From Flavobacterium lacustre (GTDB lineage Bacteria; Bacteroidota; Bacteroidia; Flavobacteriales; Flavobacteriaceae): a stretch of DNA of 64,000 nucleotides. Location: assembly GCF_027474525.2 (NCBI RefSeq), contig NZ_CP114882.2, forward strand, positions 1,302,001 through 1,366,000. The letters run 5' to 3'. The translations under genes were made by a program, and so were the position numbers. The notes under the pieces were generated by a model. That model searched no databases. It was given only the letters and a program-made list of their open reading frames with translations, and was not told where the DNA came from. Below are positions 34,627 through 43,570 of the stretch, piece by piece. Numbering within the stretch: the first letter of the stretch is position 1; every line of letters starts with the position of its first letter.

Positions 34627-34634
34627 TATATTTG
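34627..34634 (+). promoter_or_regulatory. -7 promoter element of the beta-barrel gene
   Basis: TATATTTG fits TAnnTTTG and lies 73 bp before the start codon, in the 304-bp divergent region between the gluconate operon and the next gene. A well-spaced TTG is not evident. Confidence 0.45.
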
Positions 34635-34707
34635 TAGACCATAAAGCATAATAGTAGTACCAATTACAGTTAAAATCAAATCGGTTTACGCGCTAAAAAA
34701 ACAAAAA

Positions 34708-35415
34708 ATGAAAATACGAATAGTTCTGACATGCTTTCTTCTTGTATCCGCTTGGAATGTTTTTTCACAACAAAATACAACCACCGAAACGCCTGCAATA
34801 GTAAAAGTAGATTCCTTATATCGAGAAGATCAGTTTTATTTTGCCTTTACTTATAATATGTTGCGCGACACGCCGGTGGGTTTCTCGAAGAGTAAATTCT
34901 CTACGGGCTTTTCAGCAGGTTTTTTAAGAGATATGCCCATCAACAAAAAAAGAACCTTCGCCATCGCCCCCGGAATCGGACTGACCTACAACAATTACAA
35001 CCAGAATATTGCGGTTACCCTGCAAGACAACACGCCGGTATATACTATTTTAAACAGTACGGCAGTGTACAGCAAAAACAAGTTTTCCCAACTGCAAATA
35101 GAGGTCCCAATCGAATTCAGATGGCGAACATCAACATTCGAAAGTCATAAATTTTTACGCATTTACGGAGGATTTAAATTCAGTTATTCCGTGTATGACA
35201 AATCCGTTTTCACCGATAACGAAGGCAAAGTGGTCCTTACAGGCAACAAAGATTTCAATAAATTAACTTACGGAGCATACATTTCCTCAGGATACAATAC
35301 GCTCAATGTTTATGCGTATTATGGTTTGAATTCTCTTTTTAAATCAGGAAAAGTGGGAGACGAAGCGCTTCAAATGAAAGCCCTCAATGTAGGAGTGATT
35401 TTTTATATTTTATAA
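34708..35415 (+). CDS. PorT-family outer-membrane beta-barrel protein
   Basis: 235 residues. A signal peptide (MKIRIVLTCFLLVSAWNVFS, cleavage before QQN) precedes a sequence of alternating amphipathic strands, for example AIAPGIGLTYNNYNQNI, LQIEVPIEFRWRTS and FLRIYGGFKFSYSVYDK, ending in VGVIFYIL with a hydrophobic final residue typical of barrels. The layout is that of the PorT/OmpW-like small barrels common in Bacteroidota. Whether it is the T9SS component SprT/PorT itself is not settled; no gliding gene is adjacent. The 3' end overlaps the convergent gene by 6 bp. Confidence 0.8.
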   Translation: MKIRIVLTCFLLVSAWNVFSQQNTTTETPAIVKVDSLYREDQFYFAFTYNMLRDTPVGFSKSKFSTGFSAGFLRDMPINKKRTFAIAPGIGLTYNNYNQNIAVTLQDNTPVYTILNSTAVYSKNKFSQLQIEVPIEFRWRTSTFESHKFLRIYGGFKFSYSVYDKSVFTDNEGKVVLTGNKDFNKLTYGAYISSGYNTLNVYAYYGLNSLFKSGKVGDEALQMKALNVGVIFYIL

Positions 35416-36015
35416 CCACAAAATCAACAAAAGCAACTGCGGAATACTGCCCAACAAAAAACCAATCACAAGTTCTTTTGGCGTATGCGCATTCAGTTCT
35501 AAACGCGAAGAAGCGACAAAGCCATTCATCAGCACCAAAAAAGCAATAGTAACAAGACTCCCCGTTTGATGGTAAATGCTCAACCCAATAGCAAATACAG
35601 TCAGCGAACTCATGGCGAGCAGGTGCAAGCTGGCTTTTACTTTGACAAACACCAATATAAGCGCCAATAAAGTACTCATAAGTGCTCCCAAAAAGAAAAA
35701 ATGCAGCTCAAAATACCGGTCAATTGTAATGTTTTTTCGAACTAAAATAATAATCAAAAAACATTGCAGTATCAGCGGAATCTTGCGTTGCGAAACCTCA
35801 AAAGCCATCAAAGAATCTAATTTTTTTAAAGAGCGCAATAGAAATAAAAACAAAACCGGAAGGCAGACAGTCACAATAGTTATTTGCAACAGCACAAATA
35901 ATTGCTCCTTAGTCGAAAAGAATTCCCCGTTAAAAAAAAAGTAAAGCAAAGCCGCATACACCGAAATGAATATCGGATGAAAGAGATACGAAAAGAGTGG
36001 CAGAATTTTTTTCAA
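35410..36015 (-). CDS. PAP2-related integral membrane protein
   Basis: 201 residues with six or so hydrophobic helices. The N-terminus has HPIFISVYAALLYFFF, and the C-terminal part has the SSRLELNAHTPKELVIGFLLG segment, reminiscent of the conserved R.....H...E...G pattern of PAP2-type phosphatases, although the full signature (KX6RP, PSGH) is not visible. It may be a membrane phosphatase relative without a complete active site. It is convergent with the beta-barrel gene (6-bp overlap) and divergent from murF-alr. Confidence 0.65.
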   Translation of the reverse strand: MKKILPLFSYLFHPIFISVYAALLYFFFNGEFFSTKEQLFVLLQITIVTVCLPVLFLFLLRSLKKLDSLMAFEVSQRKIPLILQCFLIIILVRKNITIDRYFELHFFFLGALMSTLLALILVFVKVKASLHLLAMSSLTVFAIGLSIYHQTGSLVTIAFLVLMNGFVASSRLELNAHTPKELVIGFLLGSIPQLLLLILWL

Positions 36016-36234
36016 GTGTTTTTAATGTCAATTACCTTCAACAAATATATAGAATTAAGCCAAAAGGGTAGGCTAAATTCGAGGGAGTTTTTACTAAAGT
36101 TTTCTTTTTTTAAATGCGTTTCTAACAATAAATTGTGTGTTCATAAAGACCTCCTTTTGAAAAGAAGTGTTATTTTTGATGAGGTTTTTCTCCAACGGGA
36201 TAATCCTTACCTTACGCCAAACGGAAGCTATAAA

Positions 36235-38676
36235 ATGAAATTAAACATATACACCATTTCGAATCAGATTCAAGCGGAACTTTCAGGAACTGCTGCTCAG
36301 GATATCGAAACTATTTCTATCGACAGTCGTTCGTTACAAAATGGTCCACAAACCTTGTTTTTTGCTTTGGTCGGACCCAATAACGACGCCCATTTGTACC
36401 TTGAAGATTTAATAGCAAAAGGCGTACAGCATTTTGTAGTCACCCACATTCCGGAAAACTGCGCCGGTAAAGCTACTTTTCTGGTAGTCAAAAACACCAC
36501 GACAGCCTTACAACAATTGGCGGCGTATTACCGCAGTCTTTTTGATTTTCCAATTATAGGATTAACGGGAAGTAACGGCAAAACGATAGTAAAAGAATGG
36601 CTTAACTTTTTGTTGAGTCCGGATTATAACATCATCCGAAGTCCCAAAAGTTATAACTCACAAGTGGGTGTTCCCTTGTCGGTGCTGGCCATCAATGAGC
36701 AACATAATCTGGGTATTTTTGAAGCGGGAATTTCAACTTTTTCAGAGATGGAAAATTTAGAGCGAATCATTAAACCAACGATTGGAATTCTGACAAATAT
36801 TGGGACGGCTCATGATGAAGGATTTCCAAATATTGGAGAAAAAATAAAAGAAAAATTACTGCTTTTTCAAGAAGCTGAAATCCTCATTTACCACAAAAAC
36901 AAAACGATTGACGCTTTCCTGAATCCAAAATTAAAAACGTTTTCCTGGAGTTGTAAAGACGAAGCGGCAGATGTGTTGATTACCAAAAAAGCAGTTCTGG
37001 ACAAAACAGTTTTAGGCATTCGATATAAAGCTGATAATTTTGAAATTAAAATCCCTTTTCAAGACGATGCTTCCATAGAAAATGCGATTCATTGTATGAT
37101 GTTGTTGCTGTATTTTGGCTACGACCAACAAACCATTGAACACCGAATGGAATTGTTATACCCGGTTGAAATGCGCTTGAAAGTCAAAAACGGAATCAAC
37201 AATTGCAGTTTAATTGACGACAGTTACAGTTCCGATTTCCAATCGCTGAAAATTGCATTGGATTTTTTAGAAAGTCAAAAGCAATACCCAAAGAAAACAG
37301 TGATTCTTTCGGATATTTTTCAGAGTGGATTGTCTAATGAAGAGTTGTATTCAAAAGTGTCGCAGCTTATCACGTCTAATAAAATCAACCGTGTTATTGG
37401 GATTGGAGCGACTATTTCTGAATTCAAAAATAAATTTATCAATTGCGTAACCTTTCCGGATACCGATGCTTTTTTGGCAGCGATTGACAGTTTGAATTTT
37501 GGAAACGAAACGATTTTAATCAAAGGGGCCAGAACGTTTCAATTTGAACAAATCGTCGCCGCTTTAGCCGAAAAAACACATGAAACCGTTTTAGAAATTA
37601 ATCTGAATGCGATTAGTCATAATTTTAATTTCTTTAAATCGAAATTGAAACCCACAACCAAAATGATGGTGATGGTAAAGGCTTTTGGCTATGGAAACGG
37701 TGGGTTTGAAATCGCCAAATTATTAGAACATCACAAAGTCGATTATTTAGGAGTGGCTTTCGCCGATGAAGGAATTTCGTTGAAAAATGCCGGAATCAAG
37801 TTGCCAATTATGGTTTTGAATCCGGAAACGACAAGTTTCGCAGCGATTATTCAAAATCAGTTAGAACCCGAAATTTATAGTTTAAAAGGACTGCACGCTT
37901 TTTTAAAAATAGCGGAACAAAAGAATTTAAAACACTTTCCCATTCATATAAAACTAGATACAGGCATGCACCGTTTGGGTTTTGAAGCCAATACGCTCGA
38001 TGATTTAATAGCCGTTTTAAAAGGCAATCAAACCGTTGCCGTGAAAAGTGTTTTGTCGCACATGGCTACCAGTGATGATCCTGCGCACCTGGAATTTGCT
38101 TTGTCACAGCTTGATTTGTTCGAAAAATTATCTTCAAAATTAATTCAGGAATTGCAAATACAACCCATTCGTCATATTTTGAATACATCGGGAATCAGTA
38201 ATTTTACAGAGGCGCAATACGATATGGTTCGTTTAGGAATAGGACTTTACGGTGTTTCTAATGACGCCGAAGAACAAAAACAATTAGAGAATGTTGGGAC
38301 ACTCAAATCGGTGATTTCGCAAATCAGAACCATTTCTGCAGGAGAAAGTGTGGGCTACGGCCGACGATTTGTAGCCGAAAGAACAACCAAAATTGCAACA
38401 ATTCCAATAGGATATGCCGATGGAATTTCGAGACATTGGGGAAATGGAGTAGGTTTTGTCATGGTCAACAATCAAAAAGCAACCATTGTAGGCAGTGTCT
38501 GCATGGATATGTTAATGGTTGATGTTACCGAAATTCCATGTAAAGAAGGCGATCAGGTAATCATTTTTGGCAAAAATCCAACCGTAAATGATTTGGCGAA
38601 AGCCTTACATACCATTCCGTATGAAATCCTGACCAGTATATCGCAACGCGTAAAAAGAGTGTTTTACAGAGAATGA
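36235..38676 (+). CDS. murF-alr: Fused UDP-MurNAc-tripeptide D-Ala-D-Ala ligase / alanine racemase
   Basis: 813 residues from the ATG at 36235; the open frame upstream to 35902 has no coding character and would add 111 unrelated residues. Residues 1-440 form MurF: IIGLTGSNGKTIVKEWLNFL carries the ATP-binding GxxGKT/S loop (about 103-122) and GIFEAGISTFSEMENL the Glu motif. Residues about 450-813 form alanine racemase: VLEINLNAISHNFNFF, then MVMVKAFGYGNG with the PLP Lys, HMATSDDP and SVCMDMLMVDVT late in the domain. The two halves supply D-Ala and add D-Ala-D-Ala to the peptidoglycan precursor. This fusion is characteristic of Bacteroidota. Confidence 0.95.
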   Translation: MKLNIYTISNQIQAELSGTAAQDIETISIDSRSLQNGPQTLFFALVGPNNDAHLYLEDLIAKGVQHFVVTHIPENCAGKATFLVVKNTTTALQQLAAYYRSLFDFPIIGLTGSNGKTIVKEWLNFLLSPDYNIIRSPKSYNSQVGVPLSVLAINEQHNLGIFEAGISTFSEMENLERIIKPTIGILTNIGTAHDEGFPNIGEKIKEKLLLFQEAEILIYHKNKTIDAFLNPKLKTFSWSCKDEAADVLITKKAVLDKTVLGIRYKADNFEIKIPFQDDASIENAIHCMMLLLYFGYDQQTIEHRMELLYPVEMRLKVKNGINNCSLIDDSYSSDFQSLKIALDFLESQKQYPKKTVILSDIFQSGLSNEELYSKVSQLITSNKINRVIGIGATISEFKNKFINCVTFPDTDAFLAAIDSLNFGNETILIKGARTFQFEQIVAALAEKTHETVLEINLNAISHNFNFFKSKLKPTTKMMVMVKAFGYGNGGFEIAKLLEHHKVDYLGVAFADEGISLKNAGIKLPIMVLNPETTSFAAIIQNQLEPEIYSLKGLHAFLKIAEQKNLKHFPIHIKLDTGMHRLGFEANTLDDLIAVLKGNQTVAVKSVLSHMATSDDPAHLEFALSQLDLFEKLSSKLIQELQIQPIRHILNTSGISNFTEAQYDMVRLGIGLYGVSNDAEEQKQLENVGTLKSVISQIRTISAGESVGYGRRFVAERTTKIATIPIGYADGISRHWGNGVGFVMVNNQKATIVGSVCMDMLMVDVTEIPCKEGDQVIIFGKNPTVNDLAKALHTIPYEILTSISQRVKRVFYRE

Positions 38677-38752
38677 TTTTTACTGATAAATTAAAAAATT
38701 TGACTGTTTTTTTATAAATTCGTTTTAGTATTAATTAAAAACATAAAAAATT

Positions 38753-39175
38753 ATGGGGTTTTTCAGTGATTTTAAAGCATCTTTAATGAAAGGTGACGTA
38801 TTAAGTTTAGCGACTGCCGTAGTTATTGGCGGTGCATTTGGTAAAATTGTCGGTTCTGCCGTTGATGATGTTATTATGCCAATAGTTGGGTTAATAACCG
38901 GAGGAATCGATTTTACACAGAAATTCATCACACTTGACGGAAACAGTTACGACAATTTAGCTGCTGCCAAAACGGCTGGTGCTGCCGTAATCACGTATGG
39001 AAATTTGGTGCAAGCCATCATTAATTTTGTTATTATTTCATTCTTCATTTTTATTGTTTTAAGAGCTGCCGAAAAAGCAAGAAAAAAACAAGAAGTTGTT
39101 GCGGCACCTGCGCCACCGGCTGGACCTACGCAAGAAGAATTGCTTACTCAAATTAGAGATTTGTTGAAAAAATAA
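38753..39175 (+). CDS. mscL: Large-conductance mechanosensitive channel MscL
   Basis: 140 residues, the normal MscL length. The N-terminal [20 protein letters not shown] leads into helix TM1 ([20 protein letters not shown], about 20-39, with the Gly/Ala-rich pore lining) and [14 protein letters not shown]2 is [18 protein letters not shown] (about 88-105), and a Lys-rich cytoplasmic bundle ends in [13 protein letters not shown]. It forms a pentameric inner-membrane safety valve that opens on osmotic downshock. It lies 76 bp after murF-alr. Confidence 0.96.
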   Translation: MGFFSDFKASLMKGDVLSLATAVVIGGAFGKIVGSAVDDVIMPIVGLITGGIDFTQKFITLDGNSYDNLAAAKTAGAAVITYGNLVQAIINFVIISFFIFIVLRAAEKARKKQEVVAAPAPPAGPTQEELLTQIRDLLKK

Positions 39176-39224
39176 TACCGCTACATTTATATATTCTAAT
39201 TTAACCTGAATTAATTTCAGGACT

Positions 39225-39256
39225 TAACCGCTTCTTAAATGAGGCGGTTTTTCTTT
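39225..39256 (+). terminator. Intrinsic terminator after mscL
   Basis: AACCGC..TC pairs with GAGGCGGTT around TTAAAT, followed by TTTTC, about 50 bases after the mscL stop. Confidence 0.7.
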
Positions 39257-39322
39257 GCTGTTTTTCTAATTTTATAATCAAATGTTATAAATATAACATT
39301 TTGTTATTTTTTGTGAACACAC

Positions 39323-39352
39323 TTGTTTTAATTTGAATATTACTTACTTTTG
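39323..39352 (+). promoter_or_regulatory. asd promoter
   Basis: TTG at 39323-39325 (ACTTGT context), a 19-bp spacer, then TACTTTTG at 39345-39352, a full TTG-N19-TAnnTTTG promoter 37 bp before the asd start codon. Confidence 0.7.
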
Positions 39353-39389
39353 TACTTCAAAATTGAAAGTCAATAATAAAAAATATACG

Positions 39390-40379
39390 ATGAGAATAGC
39401 AGTAGTAGGCGCTACCGGAATGGTTGGCGAAATAATGTTGAAAGTATTAGCAGAAAGAAATTTTCCGGTAACCGAATTGATTCCGGTTGCTTCTGAAAAA
39501 TCAGTTGGAAAAGAAATAGAATTCAATGGAAAAAAATATAAAGTAGTCGGTATGCAAACTGCTGTAGATATGAAAGCGGATATTGCTTTGTTTTCTGCAG
39601 GTGGTGGAACTTCATTAGAATGGGCGCCAAAATTTGCAGCTGCAGGCACAACCGTTATTGATAATTCCTCAGCTTGGAGAATGGATCCTACTAAAAAATT
39701 AGTAGTTCCTGAAATCAATGCAGGCGAATTGACAGCAGCAGATAAAATCATTGCAAATCCAAACTGTTCTACGATTCAAATGGTATTGGCTTTGGCACCT
39801 TTGCATAAAAAATACAACATCAAACGTGTGATCGTTTCGACTTACCAATCCATCACTGGAACTGGAGTAAAAGCAGTACAACAATTCGAAAATGAATGTG
39901 CCGGTATTGAAGGTGAAATGGTTTATAAATATAAAATCAACAGAAACTGTATTCCACAATGTGACAGTTTTGAAGAGAATGGGTACACCAAAGAAGAAAT
40001 GAAATTGGTGAACGAAACCAAAAAAATATTAAGCGATGACAGTATTGCCGTAACAGCAACTGCGGTTCGTGTACCTGTTGTAGGTGGACATAGTGAAGCG
40101 GTTAATATTGAATTCACTAATGATTTTGACGTAAATGAAGTAAGAAACATTTTGCATCATACTGACGGAATCGTGGTTCAAGACAATTTAGACACATTTA
40201 CTTACCCAATGCCAAGATATGCTGAAGGTAAAAATGATGTTTTTGTAGGTAGAATTCGTCGTGACGAAAGCCAGGCAAATACATTGAATATGTGGATTGT
40301 AGCTGATAACTTGAGAAAAGGAGCAGCAACAAATACCATCCAAATTGCGGAATATCTTATCGCTGCAAAATTGGTGTAA
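39390..40379 (+). CDS. asd: Aspartate-semialdehyde dehydrogenase
   Basis: 329 residues from the ATG at 39390, giving the conserved start MRIAVVGATGMVGE (NADP-binding GxxGxxG); the longer frame includes the promoter. Key segments are ALFSAGGGTSLEWAPKFAAA (about 67-86), IANPNCSTIQMVLALAPL (about 124-141) with the catalytic Cys in NPNCST, and VPVVGGHSEAVNIEF (about 229-243) with the catalytic His. It reduces aspartyl phosphate to the semialdehyde, the branch point to lysine/diaminopimelate, threonine and methionine. It is transcribed alone, with its own promoter and terminator. Confidence 0.96.
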   Translation: MRIAVVGATGMVGEIMLKVLAERNFPVTELIPVASEKSVGKEIEFNGKKYKVVGMQTAVDMKADIALFSAGGGTSLEWAPKFAAAGTTVIDNSSAWRMDPTKKLVVPEINAGELTAADKIIANPNCSTIQMVLALAPLHKKYNIKRVIVSTYQSITGTGVKAVQQFENECAGIEGEMVYKYKINRNCIPQCDSFEENGYTKEEMKLVNETKKILSDDSIAVTATAVRVPVVGGHSEAVNIEFTNDFDVNEVRNILHHTDGIVVQDNLDTFTYPMPRYAEGKNDVFVGRIRRDESQANTLNMWIVADNLRKGAATNTIQIAEYLIAAKLV

Positions 40380-40403
40380 GACTTAATTTTTAGTTCAAAT
40401 CTA

Positions 40404-40452
40404 AAAACACCTGTTTTGACAAATTATAATTTGTCAGAACAGGTGTTTTTTC
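40404..40452 (+). terminator. Intrinsic terminator after asd
   Basis: A long hairpin: AAAACACCTGTTTTGACAAA and its inverted copy (ending GGTGTTTT) enclose a short TTATAA loop, with one bulge, followed by a T run. Confidence 0.85.
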
Positions 40453-40572
40453 TTTTTGAATCCCATAGAGAATATATGTTTTTTTGAAAGTAATACGTTT
40501 GAATAAGATTTTACAACAACTATAATTTCTTATAGGTTTAAAAATTTTTTCAATCGAAACACAATGTTTTGC

Positions 40573-40580
40573 TACCTTTG
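40573..40580 (+). promoter_or_regulatory. -7 promoter element of the His/Cys protein-TonB receptor unit
   Basis: TACCTTTG fits TAnnTTTG. It lies only 6 bp before the ATG at 40587, so the transcript would have almost no leader. Confidence 0.5.
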
Positions 40581-40586
40581 CAACTC

Positions 40587-40940
40587 ATGAAAAAGAAACA
40601 GCTCATTCTAAATCTTTTCTTTGCGACTGCACTTTTGTTCTCCATAGTGTTTCAGTCCTTTCATGGCTATGAGCATCTGGAAAAGAAAATTTCCGAAAAG
40701 GTTTGTTACCACAAACATAATTCCAACAGAGCTGAATTAACGCACCAACACAAAGGTTTCGATCACTGTTTACTATGCGAATTTACAGCCGGCGTTTACG
40801 TTTCTCCCAAAGATTTCTCCTATCAATTATATGCGGTACACCAAGAAATTCCTTATTTCTTCAAGGCCACGGAAGCGGTTCTTTCGTTTTCCGGAAGCTT
40901 ATATTCCCATCGCGGACCACCTGTAAATAGTGTAAGCTGA
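40587..40940 (+). CDS. Small exported His/Cys-rich protein upstream of a TonB receptor
   Basis: 117 residues from the ATG at 40587. An N-terminal hydrophobic signal-like segment (LILNLFFATALLFSIVF) is followed by a His- and Cys-rich stretch, FHGYEHLEKKISEKVCYHKH and then HQHKGFDHCLLCEF, with HxH, DHCxxC and further His residues. These look like metal ligands. The DHCLLC motif recalls DUF2946-type proteins found near copper or other metal uptake genes. With the TonB receptor gene 106 bp downstream, I infer a metal-related periplasmic helper. Family assignment is tentative. Confidence 0.65.
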   Translation: MKKKQLILNLFFATALLFSIVFQSFHGYEHLEKKISEKVCYHKHNSNRAELTHQHKGFDHCLLCEFTAGVYVSPKDFSYQLYAVHQEIPYFFKATEAVLSFSGSLYSHRGPPVNSVS

Positions 40941-41046
40941 ATTTATTTCAGCATTTTTCATTTCTACTTTATTTACTAAATAATTCTGGTCTCGGCTCGC
41001 TTTCTTTTGGAGAGTGTTGAGCTCAGAAACCATACTATCATTTTCA

Positions 41047-43254
41047 ATGAAAAAATTTATTATAGCCTTATTTTTAGGTTTTTCGGCCATGCTTCAAGCG
41101 CAAAATACCATTTCTGGAACCGTAACCGATCTGAAAAATCAGCCCATCAAAGGCGTTTCGGTTTACGCATCTGAACTTCATAAAGGGACGACAACAGACG
41201 AAAAAGGAAAGTTCACCTTGTCTAATTTGCCCAATGGCAGTTTAAAAATATCCTTTGTTTTTCCCGGATTTACAACGCAGTACAAAACCATAAATCCGTT
41301 TCAAAAAGAGAATAATATAACTGTAATCCTCGAAGAAACGATTTTCGAAATGGATGAAGTTATTGTTTCTACCGCTTTCAACAAACTGCAATCGCAAAAC
41401 GTGATGAAAGTCGAACACGAAAGCATCAAAAACTTACAGCGAAAAGGAACGGCCACTTTAATCGAAGGATTGGCAACCATTCCGGGAGTTTCCCAGGTTT
41501 CTACGGGAACTTCTATTGGGAAACCGGTAATTCGCGGATTGAGCGGTAATCGTGTTTTAGTTTATTCGCAAGGAATCCGAATGGAAAATCAGCAGTTTGG
41601 CGACGAACACGGATTGGGGTTGAACGATGCCGGAATAGAAAGCGTTGAGGTCATCAAGGGACCGGCTTCGTTATTGTACGGCTCAGATGCGTTGGGTGGC
41701 GTTTTGTATTTTAACCCCGAAAAATTTGCCGATGCCAATACGTTTAAAGCCAATTTTAGTCAAAAATACTTCGCTAATACGCAAGGCAGTAACACGTCTT
41801 TGGGATTAAAAACAGCTACAGATAACTGGAAATTCTTAGCCCGAGGAAGCTACAACACTCATTCTGATTATAGAATTGCTTCTGGCGACCGAGTGACCAA
41901 TACCCGTTACAATGAAACCGATTTCAAATCAGGGATTGGGTACAGCAATGCTGCATTTTCGAGTGTGTTGCGCTACAATTACAACAAATTAGACTTGGGA
42001 ATTCCGGAGGAAGGTATTGCAGCACAAACGGCAAGCAAAGAAACGATGTATCCAAAACAAGGCGTTTTCAATCATTTGTTAAGTCTTAACACCGTTTTCT
42101 TTTTTGAAAAATCAAAACTGGATGTCGATTTGGGCTACATTGCCAATGACCGAAGCGAGTTTGAAGACAGTCCAACAGCTATTTTGCACATGAAACTGAA
42201 AACGTTCAATTACGACGCAAAATACTATTTGCCAAAAATGGGAAAACTCGAATCTATTTTTGGGATTCAAGGCATGCGCCAAACCAATACTAATTCTGGA
42301 GAAGAATATTTAATTCCGGATGCGGTTACCAATGATTTTGGCGTTTTTGGAACGGCAAATTACGAGTGGAAGTCAAATGTGTTGCAAGCTGGTTTGCGTT
42401 TTGACAATCGAAAAATAACTACCGAAGCCCAAGGAATTGCAGGCGAAGAAGGCTCTTTTGAAGCCATCGATACATCTTTTGACAGTTTCAACGCGTCTTT
42501 GGGTTACAAAACCAATCTGGCTAACGATTTGACATTGCGACTCAATCTCGCGTCCGGTTTTAGAGCGCCCAATCTTGCCGAATTGACTTCAAACGGTGTT
42601 CATGAAGGAACCAACCGATATGAAGTGGGAAACAGCAACCTCAAAACCGAGCAAAACGTACAAACCGACTTAAATCTGGAATACAAAACCAGTCATTTAG
42701 AGTTTTTTGCCAATGGTTTTTACAACCACATCAACCATTATATTTACACCTCGCCAACGGGGGAAATAATAGATGCCAACGCAGTTTTCAATTACATTCA
42801 GGACAATGCCAAGTTGTACGGCGGTGAAATAGGACTGCATTTTCACCCGCATCCTTTAGATTGGTTGCATTACGAAACCAGTTTTGAAACCGTAACCGGC
42901 AAGAAACAAAATGGCGATTACCTGCCTTTGATTCCCGCAAATAACTGGAACAACACCATTCGAACTGAATTTAATATCAAAAACTGGCTTCAAGATGGCT
43001 TTGCCACGCTGAGTGTTTCCTCGACTTTCAACCAAAATAACGTAAGTGGTTTCGAAACCCAATCGAATGGTTATACCTTGGTGAATCTTGGTTTTGGAGG
43101 CAAATTGACCGTAGGCAAAACCGCTTTCGATATCAATTTGAACGGGAATAATCTATTCGACAAGAACTACACCGCACACCTTTCCCGCCTCAAAACCGAT
43201 GGCATTCCAAACATGGGAAGAAACATTGTTTTAGGAGTAAATTTAAATTTATAG
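41047..43254 (+). CDS. TonB-dependent outer-membrane receptor
   Basis: 735 residues from the ATG at 41047, which starts a signal peptide (MKKFIIALFLGFSAMLQAQ); an upstream TTG start is less likely. A CarboxypepD_reg-like domain (about 20-105, ISGTVTDLKNQPIKGVSVYA) precedes the plug (about 115-225, with SKPVIRGL-like GKPVIRGLSGNRVLVYSQGI and VEVIKGPASLLYGSDALGGV) and a 22-strand barrel ending in IVLGVNLNL. It imports a ligand across the outer membrane using TonB/ExbBD energy. The small His/Cys-rich protein upstream suggests a metal complex such as copper or zinc, but the substrate is not proven. A structured element touches the stop codon. Confidence 0.92.
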   Translation: MKKFIIALFLGFSAMLQAQNTISGTVTDLKNQPIKGVSVYASELHKGTTTDEKGKFTLSNLPNGSLKISFVFPGFTTQYKTINPFQKENNITVILEETIFEMDEVIVSTAFNKLQSQNVMKVEHESIKNLQRKGTATLIEGLATIPGVSQVSTGTSIGKPVIRGLSGNRVLVYSQGIRMENQQFGDEHGLGLNDAGIESVEVIKGPASLLYGSDALGGVLYFNPEKFADANTFKANFSQKYFANTQGSNTSLGLKTATDNWKFLARGSYNTHSDYRIASGDRVTNTRYNETDFKSGIGYSNAAFSSVLRYNYNKLDLGIPEEGIAAQTASKETMYPKQGVFNHLLSLNTVFFFEKSKLDVDLGYIANDRSEFEDSPTAILHMKLKTFNYDAKYYLPKMGKLESIFGIQGMRQTNTNSGEEYLIPDAVTNDFGVFGTANYEWKSNVLQAGLRFDNRKITTEAQGIAGEEGSFEAIDTSFDSFNASLGYKTNLANDLTLRLNLASGFRAPNLAELTSNGVHEGTNRYEVGNSNLKTEQNVQTDLNLEYKTSHLEFFANGFYNHINHYIYTSPTGEIIDANAVFNYIQDNAKLYGGEIGLHFHPHPLDWLHYETSFETVTGKKQNGDYLPLIPANNWNNTIRTEFNIKNWLQDGFATLSVSSTFNQNNVSGFETQSNGYTLVNLGFGGKLTVGKTAFDINLNGNNLFDKNYTAHLSRLKTDGIPNMGRNIVLGVNLNL

Positions 43255-43332
43255 GAGCTGTTTCCTGCTGTACACTGTATCTTTTGTGCTGAACTCCAGC
43301 ACAAAAGGATGCCGTTTCCATCAGGGCTAGGG
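43254..43332. ncRNA. Candidate structured RNA element after the TonB receptor gene
   Basis: Starting at the TonB stop, the sequence holds GGAGCTGTTTCCTGC, then a near-perfect hairpin ATCTTTTGTGCTG/CAGCACAAAAGGAT around 43279-43311, then GCCGTTTCCATCAGGGCTAG and GG. I recall the flanking words (on the minus strand CCCTAGCCC, GGCATCCTTTT and GGAAACAGCTCC) as recurring in many flavobacterial intergenic regions with varying hairpin tips. They may be the Flavo-1 motif in Rfam, which I cannot verify. The direction of transcription is unknown. Confidence 0.5.
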
Positions 43333-43348
43333 CGTTTCAATACTAAAG

Positions 43349-43378
43349 ACGCTAATCGAAAGATTGGCGTTTTTTTTA
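43349..43378 (+). terminator. Intrinsic terminator
   Basis: ACGCTAATC (43349-43357) and GATTGGCGT (43362-43370) pair around GAAA, with one G-T wobble, followed by eight T. It ends the TonB receptor transcript. Confidence 0.85.
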
Positions 43379-43570
43379 TTCCAACAAAAACAGGACTTGA
43401 AGCGTTTTCGGGAATAGAAAATACGAGTTTAAAAGTGTAAAAGGAAAGGGATCAAAAAGCCTCAAAAATTACATCGATTGAGTTAGTAACATTCCAAAAC
43501 TACCCTTTTTATAATTCAAAAATGTAGGTAGAAATGGTTAAATTTGAGCGATAAATTTTACACCTTTTAT

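Noticed and set aside
35902..36234. N-terminal extension of the MurF-Alr protein
   Set aside because: The extra 111 residues have no homology to MurF, which normally begins near the MKLNIYTISNQIQ start at 36235.
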